DNA of 64,000 nt from CBDCVN01 sp965223585 (GTDB taxonomy: Bacteria; Deinococcota; Deinococci; Deinococcales; Trueperaceae). Below are positions 42,223-52,207 of this stretch, piece by piece; position 1 is the stretch's first letter; the number at the start of each line of letters is the position of its first letter. The stretch is from positions 1-64,000 of the forward strand of contig CBDCWW010000020.1 in NCBI GenBank assembly GCA_965223585.1, given 5' to 3'. Below the pieces are notes generated by a model that was given only the letters and a program-made list of their open reading frames with translations, was not told where the DNA came from and did not search any database. A program made the translations under genes and the position numbers.

Positions 42223-44697
42223 TTACTTGTAGATCCACAACTCAGAACCATTTGTACCATCATCTGCACAAAAAAACAGCGTGCCATTTACATTGGTGAG
42301 GTCGTTAGGATTTGAATCTCCACTAGGGTTAATGTTTTGTACCATTACTGTTCCTACTGCTGTGCCATCACTTTTCCACAACTCTCTACCATTTGTACCA
42401 TCATCTGCACTAAAAAACAGTGTGCCATTTACATTGGTTAACTCTCTAGGAACTGAATCACTGCTAGGATTAATGTTTTGCACTAAAACTGTTCCTGCTG
42501 CTGTGCCATCACTCTTCCACAACTCTATACCATTTGTACCATCATCCGCAATAAAAAACAGTGTGCCATTTACATTGGTGAGGTTGAAAGGGTCTGAGCT
42601 AGCACTAGGATTAATATCCTTTACCAATACTGTTCCTACTGCTGTGCCATCACTTTTCCACAACTCATGGCCATTTGTACCATCATTTGCATGAAAAAAC
42701 AGTGTGCCATTCACATTGGTTAAATTGGAAAGCCCTGAGCCATTACTACCAGGTCGAATGTCTTTTACTAGTACTGTCCCTGCTGTTGTGCCATCACTCT
42801 TCCACAACTCTCTACCATTTGTACCGTCACCTGCACTAAAAAACAGTGTGCCATTTACATTAATTAGTTCAGAATTACCATTCAAAGAATTCGCACTACC
42901 GGGGTTAATATCTTTTACCATCACTGTACCTATTGCTGTACCATCACTTTTCCACAACTCAGAGTCATTTGTACCGTCATCTGCACTAAAAAACAGAGTG
43001 CCATTTACATTGGTGAACTTGGAAAGGAGTGAGTTACCACTAGGATTAATATTTTTTACCAGCACTGTTCCTGCTGCTGTACCATCACTCTTCCACAACT
43101 CTCTACCATTTGTACCGTCACCTGCACCAAAAAACAGCGTGCCATTTACGTTAGTGAGATCTAGAGGGTTTGAGGTACTACTAGGATCAATATCCTTTAC
43201 CAATACTGTTCCTGCTGCTGTACCATCACTTTTCCACAACTCATCACCATTTGTACCATCATCCGCAGTAAAAAACGGTGTACCATTTATGTTGGTGAAA
43301 CCACCAGGAAATGAACTACCACTAGGATCAATATCTTTTACTAGTACTGTTCCTGCCGTTGTACCATCACTCTTCCACAACTCATCACCAATTATGCTAT
43401 CAAGTGCAGTAAAAAACACCATGCCATTTATGTTGGTAAAGGAACGGGGAAATGAGTCACCACTAGGATTAATATCCTTAAGTAAAGAAGCAGTAGCACC
43501 ACCTGTATTGGAGTGGGCTACTCCTGTAGTACTAGCACGAGTAGCAGAATCAGCATTGTCATAAGCTATAGCTGTGAAGCCATACCCTCCTGCTGGTGCT
43601 GTAGGTGCATTCCCCCATGTAAACTCCCATGTATCATTAGCTCCACCCACAGGTGTTATAGCTGCAGTACCTAACAAAACTATGCCTTCATAAATCTCTA
43701 CTTTCTTTATCCCTGTCTGTCCATCATTGGTTTCCCCCTGTATGTTTATGTCATTACCGTTTGAACCTGCTGCTGTTATGCTCACAAATGGTGGTACCTG
43801 ATCAGACTCTACAGTTGTGCTATTAGTACATATTTCTTCAAGACTAATATTAGTACTAGCACTCTCTACAGGACCCATTTGCTCTGTCCAAGGAGTCCCT
43901 CCTGTTGGTGCTGGTGGTACTGTCCCTGCTACATCTGTTCTTACAGCTAAATTCTTAAACTCTGCTATTACCTCTACATCAGCACAGTTCATTTCTAGTC
44001 TTACTCCTATTTTGCTGGTGTTTTTTACTCTTTGTAGTGTTACATCATTACCATTCTCTAATACTTGGTAAGTTGGCATTGGATAGTCATCTTCTGGTAC
44101 ATAGAATGCTGGACTACTACCTATAGGGTGTCCGGGTGGATGGGTATAGAAAAGTACATCTACTATTTGATTTGCCTGAGCTGTTAGGGGTCCATCTAGT
44201 GAGGTAGAGTTAATTAGGCTGTTAGAGTCCATTCTTACCGTGGTATCGCTGCTTATATTTTTTTGTACTTCTATAAAGGCTAGTTTCTCAGCACTAGGGT
44301 TTGTTGAAGGGGCATCATCATAGGAAAGTAGTTGGAAAGTATAGTCTCCTGATGGCAATATCAAGATCACCTCAGAAATTGGTCCTGTATGGTCACCCGG
44401 TGGTTGAGGTATTAAGGTTTGTCTGCTACCACTAACATCAATGTTCCCGCTAGCATCAAAGAAAAGTTCTGTACCTGAGTTATCAAATACTCTTAGTAGG
44501 GCTGTATGTACGCTTGTTGCACCACTAACATCACGTGGTACACCAAGGCTACTTAGCTCGTTTGTAAAGCCAACTTTTACCTCAAAGACACCCTCAATCA
44601 AGTTTAGATTTGGGTCTTTGCTTTGGGGGCAAGCTGTTAATACAAACAAAACGACTAGAATCCACGAATACCTAAGCTGGGGAATGATTCTTTTCAT
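42223..44697 (-). CDS. ELWxxDGT-repeat lipoprotein, copy 1
   Basis: About 824 residues from the ATG at 44697, which has GGAGGT 7 nt upstream; the TTG at 44712 overlaps that ribosome binding site and is rejected. The lipoprotein signal ends LTAC. Then come about 380 residues of beta-rich domains, including an Ig-like segment (VEIYEGIVLLGTAAITP). From about residue 400 there are nine repeats of TNVNGTLFFxADDGTNGxELWKSDGT type, probably a propeller. The first half is nearly identical to the paralogue at 48481-50961, the repeat half is not. Surface-exposed by inference; function unknown. Confidence 0.85.
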   Translation of the reverse strand: MKRIIPQLRYSWILVVLFVLTACPQSKDPNLNLIEGVFEVKVGFTNELSSLGVPRDVSGATSVHTALLRVFDNSGTELFFDASGNIDVSGSRQTLIPQPPGDHTGPISEVILILPSGDYTFQLLSYDDAPSTNPSAEKLAFIEVQKNISSDTTVRMDSNSLINSTSLDGPLTAQANQIVDVLFYTHPPGHPIGSSPAFYVPEDDYPMPTYQVLENGNDVTLQRVKNTSKIGVRLEMNCADVEVIAEFKNLAVRTDVAGTVPPAPTGGTPWTEQMGPVESASTNISLEEICTNSTTVESDQVPPFVSITAAGSNGNDINIQGETNDGQTGIKKVEIYEGIVLLGTAAITPVGGANDTWEFTWGNAPTAPAGGYGFTAIAYDNADSATRASTTGVAHSNTGGATASLLKDINPSGDSFPRSFTNINGMVFFTALDSIIGDELWKSDGTTAGTVLVKDIDPSGSSFPGGFTNINGTPFFTADDGTNGDELWKSDGTAAGTVLVKDIDPSSTSNPLDLTNVNGTLFFGAGDGTNGRELWKSDGTAAGTVLVKNINPSGNSLLSKFTNVNGTLFFSADDGTNDSELWKSDGTAIGTVMVKDINPGSANSLNGNSELINVNGTLFFSAGDGTNGRELWKSDGTTAGTVLVKDIRPGSNGSGLSNLTNVNGTLFFHANDGTNGHELWKSDGTAVGTVLVKDINPSASSDPFNLTNVNGTLFFIADDGTNGIELWKSDGTAAGTVLVQNINPSSDSVPRELTNVNGTLFFSADDGTNGRELWKSDGTAVGTVMVQNINPSGDSNPNDLTNVNGTLFFCADDGTNGSELWIYK

Positions 44698-44809
44698 TGT
44701 AAGAACCTCCAAACTAAAATGGGTTCCTACTTTAGAAACTTGCCGTGATATGAACGTGATATCTAAAAGGGGGTTTTTGAGGGTGGCGTGATATGAGTGA
44801 TAGGAACAT

Positions 44810-47425
44810 GTGTTTTATGATAAAATTGGAGGTATGTCAGCTGTATTACGATTGCTTGGCCCACCTCAGTTTTTATTTGAAGGCAGCTGGACTTCCTTAA
44901 TAGAAGATAAGCCCACTTTGCTCTTGATTTATCTGGTTACTAGACAAAGTTATATTGCTCGAGATGAAATTCTAGGGCTTTTCTACCCTAACATTGATCA
45001 AAGCAAGGCCCGCACCAACTTGCGGGGTCTTATTGCTAGAGCTAGCAAGTACCCTTTGGGAAGAGAACTGAGCAGGCAAGGAGAGAGTCTTTGTCTACAA
45101 ATACACACAGATGTTATGGACTTTCAAGCAGCTAACAAGCAATCTAAATGGCTCAAGGCCATAAACCACTACCGTGGAGACTTCCTAGAAGGTTTTGCAG
45201 TCAATGCCAGTGCCCAACTTGAAAACTGGTTCACTTTAGAAAAGATTAGTTTAAAAAAATCTTGGCATAGAACATTACTTAAGGGTGCAGTACACTTAGA
45301 AGAGCGAGGGCAACACAATAAAGCTTTGGAGTTGCTCGAGCCTCTTTTGCAAGAAGCCTTGAATGAAGATGTGCTACAAATTTATATGCGCAATGCTTAT
45401 TTGATAGGTCAGCGTAGTGAAGCCCTTAAAGCCTTCGAAGATTTCTGTAACCGGATTAAAATGGAATTGGGTCTTGAGCCTTTAAGTGATACTAAAGCAC
45501 TTGTAGAACTGATTCGTCATGCTAAACCCCTTCAAATACAAACAGTAAGTAATAAGGTTCAGAAATCACTTGCTGCTTTACCTTTAACATTGCTATCTAT
45601 CACTAAGCTTGTTGGTCGTAAGCTCGAGCTAGCAATGGCTAAAGAAGCTCGAGTTCCTATGGTACTTATCAAAGGTGAGGCAGGTGTAGGGAAAACACGT
45701 ATTCTAAAAGAATTAGCTCCTGAGGCCCTTTGGTTACAAGGCCATGAAGGCTTTGAACGTGTCATGTATTTTCCTATAATTGAGCACTTGCGTGCTCACA
45801 AACACCTTGTGGGCAAACTGGGTTTAGGTCCATACCTTACAGATATAGCTCGTTTAGTGCCAGAAGTTTCTTCAAGCAGTTACCCTTTGGCTGATAGTGA
45901 GTTAGCTAAGGGACGCCTGCTCGAGGCCATTGCACTATACTTTAAATCCTTAGCTAAGCAAGGTGAGGCATTTACGCTGGTCTTAGATGACCTTCAATGG
46001 GTAGACTCCGCTACTTTAACAGTGTTGCAATATCTCGCTAGTCAAGAAGGCATAAGGATTCTGATTGCATTTCGAAGTCACGAGGTAACCAAAACTCTAG
46101 AAAAACACCTTATGGCTTGGAGAGCTGCTAAGATTTGTAATGAGATAACCCTTGAAACTCTTTCAGGTGAGTACACCCATCTACTATTAAATAATCTTTT
46201 AAGCGAAAACAATATCCCAGAAAACTTTGCCCAGTGGTTTCATAAATATACTGGTGGCAACCCTTTTTTTATCCTACAAACCCTTAAATCTCTTTTTGAA
46301 ATAGGTCTAATAGACCCCCAACAAAAGAATTGGTATAAATATGGCCCTGTAAGGAATAGTTTTGCGGTAAGCATACCCTCGGAAGTTTCTAATATTATAA
46401 CTCAACGTGTATCTCACCTTTCTGAAGCTACACAGCGTGTTTTAAAAGTTGCTAGTGTAATTCGTGAAGGCTTTACTCCTGACCCACTTAGTAAAGTAGT
46501 AGGACTTTCTGAATGGGCAGTGATAGAAAGCCTAAGTGAAGCTCAAGAGGTAGGGTTGATTGATAAAAACAAATTTAGCCATGACCTTATTAGGCAAAGC
46601 CTTTACAGTGACTTGCCTACTATTAAAAGAACCTTTATCCACGCTAAAGTAGCAGAAAGTCTTACTAATGCTGAACCATTAATAGTTGCTGAACATTGGT
46701 TAAAAGCCGATAAAATATTTTTGGCATGGCCACAACTACTACATGCTATGGTTCACCTGCAAACCCAAAGAATGCAAAATGAAGGTGCACAACTGTTGCA
46801 AGGCCTACTTGCTGATGGAATAGCACCTCCTTTATGTTATCGCATTCAAGGTTTGGTTGGTTCAACCTATTTAGAAGCAGGAGAATTTGAGAAAGCTATA
46901 GCACAAGGCCGTGAAATTCTTGAACTTACTAATGACAGCGAATCACTTATTTATGCCTTAGTTATTCAGGGTTACAGTTATCTATTTACTGCTCATTTAG
47001 ATAAGGCTGTTTATGCTGCTGAACAAGTAGCCCTACTAGAAAAGAAAGTGGATGTACCGTGGCTACACAGGGCTATAAGAGCTTTCCTAGCTGCTGTAGC
47101 TTATCAGGAAAAAAATTATGACAAAGCCATAGAAATTATGGAAGATGAAGTAGCTTTAAGAAAGAAATATCCTCCTAATCCAGAGCTTTCTCTAACAATT
47201 ATGTGTCTAGCAAGCCTTTATGAGCAGAAAGGTTTCCCAGAAAGTGTAACCTTGCATGAAGAATCTCTAGCTATTGCTAAGATGCTTTCAGCTAACGAGC
47301 ATGTCTTATATGAAAGACATTTGTTTCACTGCTCTATGATTATTAATACTAATATAATAAAGACTTTACTCCCAGTTATTGGTAATATGTTGTTTATAGG
47401 AGCTATTGAAGATAGGCTTGACTAG
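44810..47425 (+). CDS. SARP-like transcriptional regulator with AAA/STAND ATPase and TPR
   Basis: 871 residues. Order: winged helix (LRLLGPPQFLFEGSW, then RDEILGLFYPNIDQSKARTNLRGLIARA, 10-90), BTAD (QAANKQSKWLKAINHYRGDFLEGF and EALNEDVLQIYMRNAYLIGQRSEALKAFE, 100-230), ATPase with Walker A GEAGVGKTRIL (about 288-298) and Walker B LVLDDLQWVDSA, then TPR-like helices. This is the intact counterpart of the broken gene at 11040-13986, though only distantly similar. Start is GTG 44810 or ATG 44834; the GGAGGT just before 44834 is too close to help. The TPR end may be cut short by the repeat DNA that follows. It divides the two ELWxxDGT copies. Confidence 0.8.
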   Translation: MFYDKIGGMSAVLRLLGPPQFLFEGSWTSLIEDKPTLLLIYLVTRQSYIARDEILGLFYPNIDQSKARTNLRGLIARASKYPLGRELSRQGESLCLQIHTDVMDFQAANKQSKWLKAINHYRGDFLEGFAVNASAQLENWFTLEKISLKKSWHRTLLKGAVHLEERGQHNKALELLEPLLQEALNEDVLQIYMRNAYLIGQRSEALKAFEDFCNRIKMELGLEPLSDTKALVELIRHAKPLQIQTVSNKVQKSLAALPLTLLSITKLVGRKLELAMAKEARVPMVLIKGEAGVGKTRILKELAPEALWLQGHEGFERVMYFPIIEHLRAHKHLVGKLGLGPYLTDIARLVPEVSSSSYPLADSELAKGRLLEAIALYFKSLAKQGEAFTLVLDDLQWVDSATLTVLQYLASQEGIRILIAFRSHEVTKTLEKHLMAWRAAKICNEITLETLSGEYTHLLLNNLLSENNIPENFAQWFHKYTGGNPFFILQTLKSLFEIGLIDPQQKNWYKYGPVRNSFAVSIPSEVSNIITQRVSHLSEATQRVLKVASVIREGFTPDPLSKVVGLSEWAVIESLSEAQEVGLIDKNKFSHDLIRQSLYSDLPTIKRTFIHAKVAESLTNAEPLIVAEHWLKADKIFLAWPQLLHAMVHLQTQRMQNEGAQLLQGLLADGIAPPLCYRIQGLVGSTYLEAGEFEKAIAQGREILELTNDSESLIYALVIQGYSYLFTAHLDKAVYAAEQVALLEKKVDVPWLHRAIRAFLAAVAYQEKNYDKAIEIMEDEVALRKKYPPNPELSLTIMCLASLYEQKGFPESVTLHEESLAIAKMLSANEHVLYERHLFHCSMIINTNIIKTLLPVIGNMLFIGAIEDRLD

Positions 47426-47662
47426 TCGACCATAAGCAAGTGTGCAAAAGAAGTTATGAAGGTTAAAATCTTTTTTACAGGTGATTAAATCTTGTTACTG
47501 TTCACAAAAACTTATGCCGAGGTGCTTAATAATTCCTTTAAAACCCCCACAGACTTTCAAGCCTGTAGGGGAGAGATTGCTCAAGATTTTTCTGATTATA
47601 AATATCCAAATAAGCTCCTACTTTATCAACGCAAAGAGTGTCATCCTGAATGCAGTGAAGGA
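47426..47662. repeat. Hairpin and dispersed repeat, interrupted by an intron
   Basis: AACCCCCACAG and CCTGTAGGGG arms near 47542-47573 precede TTGCTCAAGATTTTTCTGAT, CCAAATAAG and TCATCCTGAATGCAGTGAAGGA, in the same order as 41,809-41,915. The repeat stops at 47662, where the intron begins, and resumes at 48366 with CTCTCGTGTGTTAACG. Together these show the ancestral uninterrupted site. Confidence 0.65.
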
Positions 47663-48365
47663 GTGCGCCTACTAACGAAAGAAGGTATTTCTTATTGAGA
47701 GACATATTTGAACAGTGATATGAGGGCTGAGTGGCCTGCGTTAGGATGTGGCACATCCTAGGGTGGGAAGCCCACTGACAAAGAATCCGACCTTCGAGCC
47801 AGTCCAGGGGGAAGGAAGCGAGCCCTGTACCCTATGCTGACGAGAGAAACCTGTGTCCTAGTCTTACCTAAGACTTATAGCGTCGTTATGCGTGAAGAGC
47901 GAAACTGGCTGATACGCTCTGCCCAAAACGGGAAAGTGGTTGCTTTAATGACTTCCTTCTCATTAAAGACTGTTTCTAAACTCCACTCGGCGTAAAGCAG
48001 GCAGCTAAGGGGTGCTATAATATCCTCTTTCGGAATTAGGGAACTCTATATCACAAATTCCTTTAGGATGCGAAAATGCCAGCAGGTGATATAGAGGACG
48101 GAGGTAGCGTAGTAGCCAAAAGCCTAGCCGTAATGGCAAGGACAAGGTGAAGGACTACCAGAGAAAATGGTAAGGAAAGGTATGAAAAGAGATAAACCAA
48201 GGAAAGCAGATGATAACAGTTGTAAGACTGTTAGTGCACCTTGGCATCGAAAGATGAGTCTTCCCATACTCAGTACATGCGATGGACTTGGAAAGCGGAG
48301 TGCGGTGAAAGTCGCACGCTCCGTTTGGGGCGAGGGAAAGGCCGCAAGGCCCTACCTATCGCCAC
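47663..48365 (+). ncRNA. ORF-less group II intron, copy 2
   Basis: 703 nt. GTGCG at 47663-47667 is the 5' consensus. Domain V spans 48293-48326 with AGC at 48294-48296 and a GAAA tetraloop. Domain VI (48329-48363) has stem GGCGA with TCGCC, a bulged A at 48358 eight nt from the 3' end, and a GCAA tetraloop; the intron ends AC. A stem-loop TTTAATG/CATTAAA (47944-47967) exposes TCCTTC (47954-47959), complementary to the exon end GAAGGA (EBS1-IBS1). Exon ends are fixed by the uninterrupted repeat at 9828-9945. No reverse transcriptase is encoded; the 107-codon frame from 48167 is not a gene. Confidence 0.9.
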
Positions 48366-48480
48366 CCTCTCGTGTGTTAACGTCGTTTGAGATTCTTCGT
48401 CGCTATATTTCTCAGAATGACATGCTCACAGAGAGAATTTCTTTCTTAGGGAAAGAATCTTTCTGGAGAAGTATAAATAC
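48366..48480. repeat. Dispersed repeat, right part, leading into the ELWxxDGT copy
   Basis: CTCTCGTGTGTTAACG, then TTTGAGATTCTTCGTCG, completes the repeat begun at 47640. From CTCAGAAT (48411) onward the sequence is nearly the same as 42153 onward, so this is the edge of the duplicated block. Confidence 0.6.
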
Positions 48481-50961
48481 TTACTTGTAGATCCACAACT
48501 CTCTACCATTTGTACCATCATCTGCACTAAAAAACAGCGTGCCATTTACATTGGTGAGACCAGAAGGAAATGAGCTACCACTAGGATTGATTTTTTGCAC
48601 CAATACTGTTCCTGTTGTTGTACCATCACTCTTCCACAACTCATGGCCATTTGTACCATCATTTGCATTAAAAAACAGTGTACCATTTACGTTAGCGAGA
48701 TCAGAAAGAAGTGAATCACCACTAGGATTGATATTTTGCACCATTACTGTTCCTGCTGTTGTACCATCACTTTTCCACAGCTCTCTACCATTTGTACCAT
48801 CATTTGCATTAAAAAACAGTGTGCCATTTACGTCGGTGAGATTATAAGGAAATGAGCTGCCACTGGGGTCAATATCTTTTACTAGTACTGTTCCTACTGC
48901 TGTACCATCACTTTTCCATAACTCAAGACCATTTGTACCATCATTTGCTCTAAAAAACAGCGTACCATTTACGCTAGTGGTCTCTAAAAGGTTCGAGTTA
49001 TTACTAGGATTAATATCCTTTACTAGCACTGTTCCTGCTGCTGTGCCATCACTCTTCCACAACTCATTACCATTTGTACCATCATCTGCTCTAAAAAACA
49101 GCGTGCCATTTATATTAATTAGTTCAGAAGTACCATTCAAAGAATCCGCACTACCGGGGTTAATATCTTTTACCATCACTGTACCTATTGCTGTGCCATC
49201 ACTTTTCCACAACTCAGCACCATTTGTACCATCATCTGCTACAAAAAACAGCGTGCCATTTATATTAATTAGTTCAAAACTACGATTCCAAGAACCACCA
49301 CTGGGATTAATATTTTTTACCATTACTGTTCCTGTTACTGTGCCATCACTTTTCCACAACTCACTACCATTTATACCATCATTTGCTCTAAAAAACAGCG
49401 TGCCATTTACATTGGTGAGACCAATAAGGCTTGAACCAGCCCTGCCGGGTCGAATGTCTTTCACCAATATTGTTCCTGCAGTTGTGCCATCACTTTTCCA
49501 CAACTCAGCACCATTTGTACCATCACCTGCACTAAAAAACAGCGTGCCATTTACGTTAGTGAAGTCTATAGGAAATGAATCACCACTAGGATTGATATTT
49601 TTCACCAGTGCTGTCCCTACTGCTGTACCATCACTTTTCCACAACTCAAGACCAATTGTACTATTACCAGCAGCAAAAAATAGCGTGCCATTTATGTTGG
49701 TAAAATGACTAGGAAGAGAATCCCCACTAGGATTAATATCCTTAAGTAAAGAAGCAGTAGCACCACCTGTATTGGAGTGGGCTACCCCAGTAGTACTAGC
49801 ACGAGTAGCAGAATCAGCATTGTCATAAGCTATAGCAGTGAAATCATACCCTCCTGCTGGTGCTGTAGGTGCATTCCCCCATGTAAACTCCCATGTATCA
49901 TTAGCTCCACCCACAGGTGTTATAGCTGCAGTACCTAACAGAACTATACCTTCGTAAATCTCTACTTTCTTTATCCCTGTCTGTCCATCATTGGTTTCCC
50001 CCTGTATGTTTATGTCATTACCATTTGAACCTGCTGCTGTTATGCTCACAAATGGTGGTACCTGATCAGACTCTACAGTTGTGCTATTGGTACATATTTC
50101 TTCAAGACTAATATTAGTACTAGCACTCTCTACAGGACCCATTTGCTCTGTCCAAGGAGTCCCTCCTGTTGGTGCTGGTGGTACTGTCCCTGCTACATCT
50201 GTTCTTACAGCTAAATTCTTAAACTCTGCTATTACCTCTACATCAGCACAGTTCATTTCTAGTCTTACTCCTATTTTGCTGGTGTTTTTTACTCTTTGTA
50301 GTGTTACATCATTACCATTCTCTAATACTTGGTAAGTTGGCATTGGATAGTCATCTTCTGGTACATAGAATGCTGGACTACTACCTATAGGGTGTCCGGG
50401 TGGATGGGTATAGAAAAGTACATCTACTATTTGATTTGCCTGAGCTGTTAGGGGTCCATCTAGTGAGGTAGAGTTAATTAGGCTGTTAGAGTCCATTCTT
50501 ACCGTGGTATCGCTGCTTATATTTTTTTGTACTTCTATAAAGGCTAGTTTCTCAGCACTAGGGTTTGTTGAAGGGGCATCATCATAGGAAAGTAGTTGGA
50601 AAGTATAGTCTCCTGATGGCAATATCAAGATCACCTCAGAAATTGGTCCTGTATGGTCACCCGGTGGTTGAGGTATTAAGGTTTGTCTGCTACCACTAAC
50701 ATCAATGTTCCCGCTAGCATCAAAGAAAAGTTCTGTACCTGAGTTATCAAATACTCTTAGTAGGGCTGTATGTACGCTTGTTGCACCACTAACATCACGT
50801 GGTACACCAAGGCTACTTAGCTCGTTTGTAAAGCCAACTTTTACCTCAAAGACACCCTCAATCAAGTTTAGATTTGGGTCTTTGCTTTGGGGGCAAGCTG
50901 TTAATACAAACAAAACGACTAGAATCCACGAATACCTAAGCTGGGGAATGATTCTTTTCAT
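48481..50961 (-). CDS. ELWxxDGT-repeat lipoprotein, copy 2
   Basis: About 826 residues from the ATG at 50961 (GGAGGT upstream). The signal peptide with LTAC lipobox and the next 380 residues match copy 1 almost perfectly (a G-to-D change at GGYGFTA/GGYDFTA is visible). After SLLKDINPSGDS the nine ELWKSDGT repeats differ in linker residues and order, for example DIRPGRAGSSLIGLTNVNG here. The contrast between a frozen N-half and variable repeats points to gene conversion or repeat shuffling. Transcribed on the minus strand like copy 1. Confidence 0.85.
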   Translation of the reverse strand: MKRIIPQLRYSWILVVLFVLTACPQSKDPNLNLIEGVFEVKVGFTNELSSLGVPRDVSGATSVHTALLRVFDNSGTELFFDASGNIDVSGSRQTLIPQPPGDHTGPISEVILILPSGDYTFQLLSYDDAPSTNPSAEKLAFIEVQKNISSDTTVRMDSNSLINSTSLDGPLTAQANQIVDVLFYTHPPGHPIGSSPAFYVPEDDYPMPTYQVLENGNDVTLQRVKNTSKIGVRLEMNCADVEVIAEFKNLAVRTDVAGTVPPAPTGGTPWTEQMGPVESASTNISLEEICTNSTTVESDQVPPFVSITAAGSNGNDINIQGETNDGQTGIKKVEIYEGIVLLGTAAITPVGGANDTWEFTWGNAPTAPAGGYDFTAIAYDNADSATRASTTGVAHSNTGGATASLLKDINPSGDSLPSHFTNINGTLFFAAGNSTIGLELWKSDGTAVGTALVKNINPSGDSFPIDFTNVNGTLFFSAGDGTNGAELWKSDGTTAGTILVKDIRPGRAGSSLIGLTNVNGTLFFRANDGINGSELWKSDGTVTGTVMVKNINPSGGSWNRSFELININGTLFFVADDGTNGAELWKSDGTAIGTVMVKDINPGSADSLNGTSELININGTLFFRADDGTNGNELWKSDGTAAGTVLVKDINPSNNSNLLETTSVNGTLFFRANDGTNGLELWKSDGTAVGTVLVKDIDPSGSSFPYNLTDVNGTLFFNANDGTNGRELWKSDGTTAGTVMVQNINPSGDSLLSDLANVNGTLFFNANDGTNGHELWKSDGTTTGTVLVQKINPSGSSFPSGLTNVNGTLFFSADDGTNGRELWIYK

Positions 50962-51103
50962 TGTAAGAACCTCCAAACTAAAATGGGTTCCTACTTTAGA
51001 AACTTGCCGTGATATGAACGTGATATTGCCTCAGTTTACCAGTATAGCAAGGAGTATCTAGTTGTTATTCTTAATAAGTTTTTAGCAATAAACTTATGCT
51101 TAA

Positions 51104-52207
51104 TTATTCATGCTTTAGCAATATACGTAGATAACCATCATCAGCACAAGAAATCACAAACTCACGACAGCGAAAAGTCAGTGCCATATCAGCTAAATTT
51201 GGATGGAAACCTACCTCGAGCCTATCCAAAGGCAAGTTACTCCCACTAGTTTTGCTAGGGGGACCATAGCAAGTATCAAGGTTAGCCTCGTAACTTTCAG
51301 GTTGTAGGGTTAATGAGAGGCTTTGACCATCAAGAGAGTAACTACCTGTTTCATAGGCCTCTACCTTGCTACTGCAACCATAATTTGAAGCAGAGTAAAG
51401 ATAAAGAAGCTCGTACTGACCATTCTCGTGAAACAGTAGAGATATACCGTAACCACTAGAATCATAAGATACTTCCCCTGTGACAACATTTTCCCAAGTG
51501 CCTGCCGAAGGCGAGCCAAGGGCCTGTGACCACTTGCCAAGTAGCACATTGTTAGCAACACTTTGGCTGTTTTTTACTATGCACTGATGTTTGTCATACT
51601 CGAGCGTTAACTCACTATAGTTGGTATAAGAGCCTATAAAATCTTCACAAACCAAAGCCCCACCGTAATTAGTGGTTTGTTCACCATAACCAGTGGTTGG
51701 TTGGTTATTTGCTAGTTGATTAGGATCCTGCCCACCAAAAGTTACATAGATAAGTCCAGCCCCACCTAACTCTTCAAAACGTTGAGGTGTCGCAGCAAAT
51801 GCAACAAGCCTAAGAACACCAAAACTTGTATCATAAAAAGAAAGAACTGCCACTTTTGCTGGAATCCCATCTACTGTACCTGTTACAGTAACTAGCAACC
51901 CTCCATGATCATCCACAAGATTTTGTTCTATGACTTGGAAATTTGCTACTGCAGTTGTTAGAAAGTTCTGTGCAAATATCTCAGGAGTAAGGTTTGCTTG
52001 TTGTGCAGCAGTAAACATTAATAATGAAGCAGAAGCAGGATCATTGGGGTTTTCATTTATACTAATGATGCCCTGTACTTCGTCAATTGCTACAGTCCAG
52101 CCCTGAGGGGTCATTAACTGTGTGTTACCTTGTTGATAAGGAACAAGTGGTGGAAAGGCAAATGCATAACTAAAGAAAAAAAGCCATAAATATCTAAGGT
52201 GAGTCAT
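51104..52207 (-). CDS. Exported protein of unknown function
   Basis: 367 residues with a signal peptide (LWLFFFSYAFAFPPLVP). The first 160 residues look like a soluble alpha/beta domain (MTPQGWTVAIDEVQGIISINE, then SASLLMFTAA and LVTVTGTVDGIPAKVAVLSFYD), similar in flavour to exported stress or PsbP-like domains. The C-terminal half is a beta-barrel-like region (TWENVVTGEVSYDSSGYGISLLFHENGQYELLYLY, then GSYSLDGQSLSLTLQPE) reminiscent of lipocalin-type domains that report on additives in a cell envelope. I assign no function. AAGGAA precedes the ATG. Two CTCGAG sites inside. Confidence 0.65.
   Translation of the reverse strand: MTHLRYLWLFFFSYAFAFPPLVPYQQGNTQLMTPQGWTVAIDEVQGIISINENPNDPASASLLMFTAAQQANLTPEIFAQNFLTTAVANFQVIEQNLVDDHGGLLVTVTGTVDGIPAKVAVLSFYDTSFGVLRLVAFAATPQRFEELGGAGLIYVTFGGQDPNQLANNQPTTGYGEQTTNYGGALVCEDFIGSYTNYSELTLEYDKHQCIVKNSQSVANNVLLGKWSQALGSPSAGTWENVVTGEVSYDSSGYGISLLFHENGQYELLYLYSASNYGCSSKVEAYETGSYSLDGQSLSLTLQPESYEANLDTCYGPPSKTSGSNLPLDRLEVGFHPNLADMALTFRCREFVISCADDGYLRILLKHE

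Noticed and set aside
42281..43564. Long plus-strand frames opposite the ELWxxDGT genes
   Set aside because: They are shadows caused by the repeated codons of the minus-strand genes; the same happens at 48539-49708.
48167..48490. 107-codon frame and its 68-codon mirror at 15274-15480
   Set aside because: Both lie over domains IV-VI of the group II intron. Their conservation comes from the RNA; there is no ribosome binding site or known domain.
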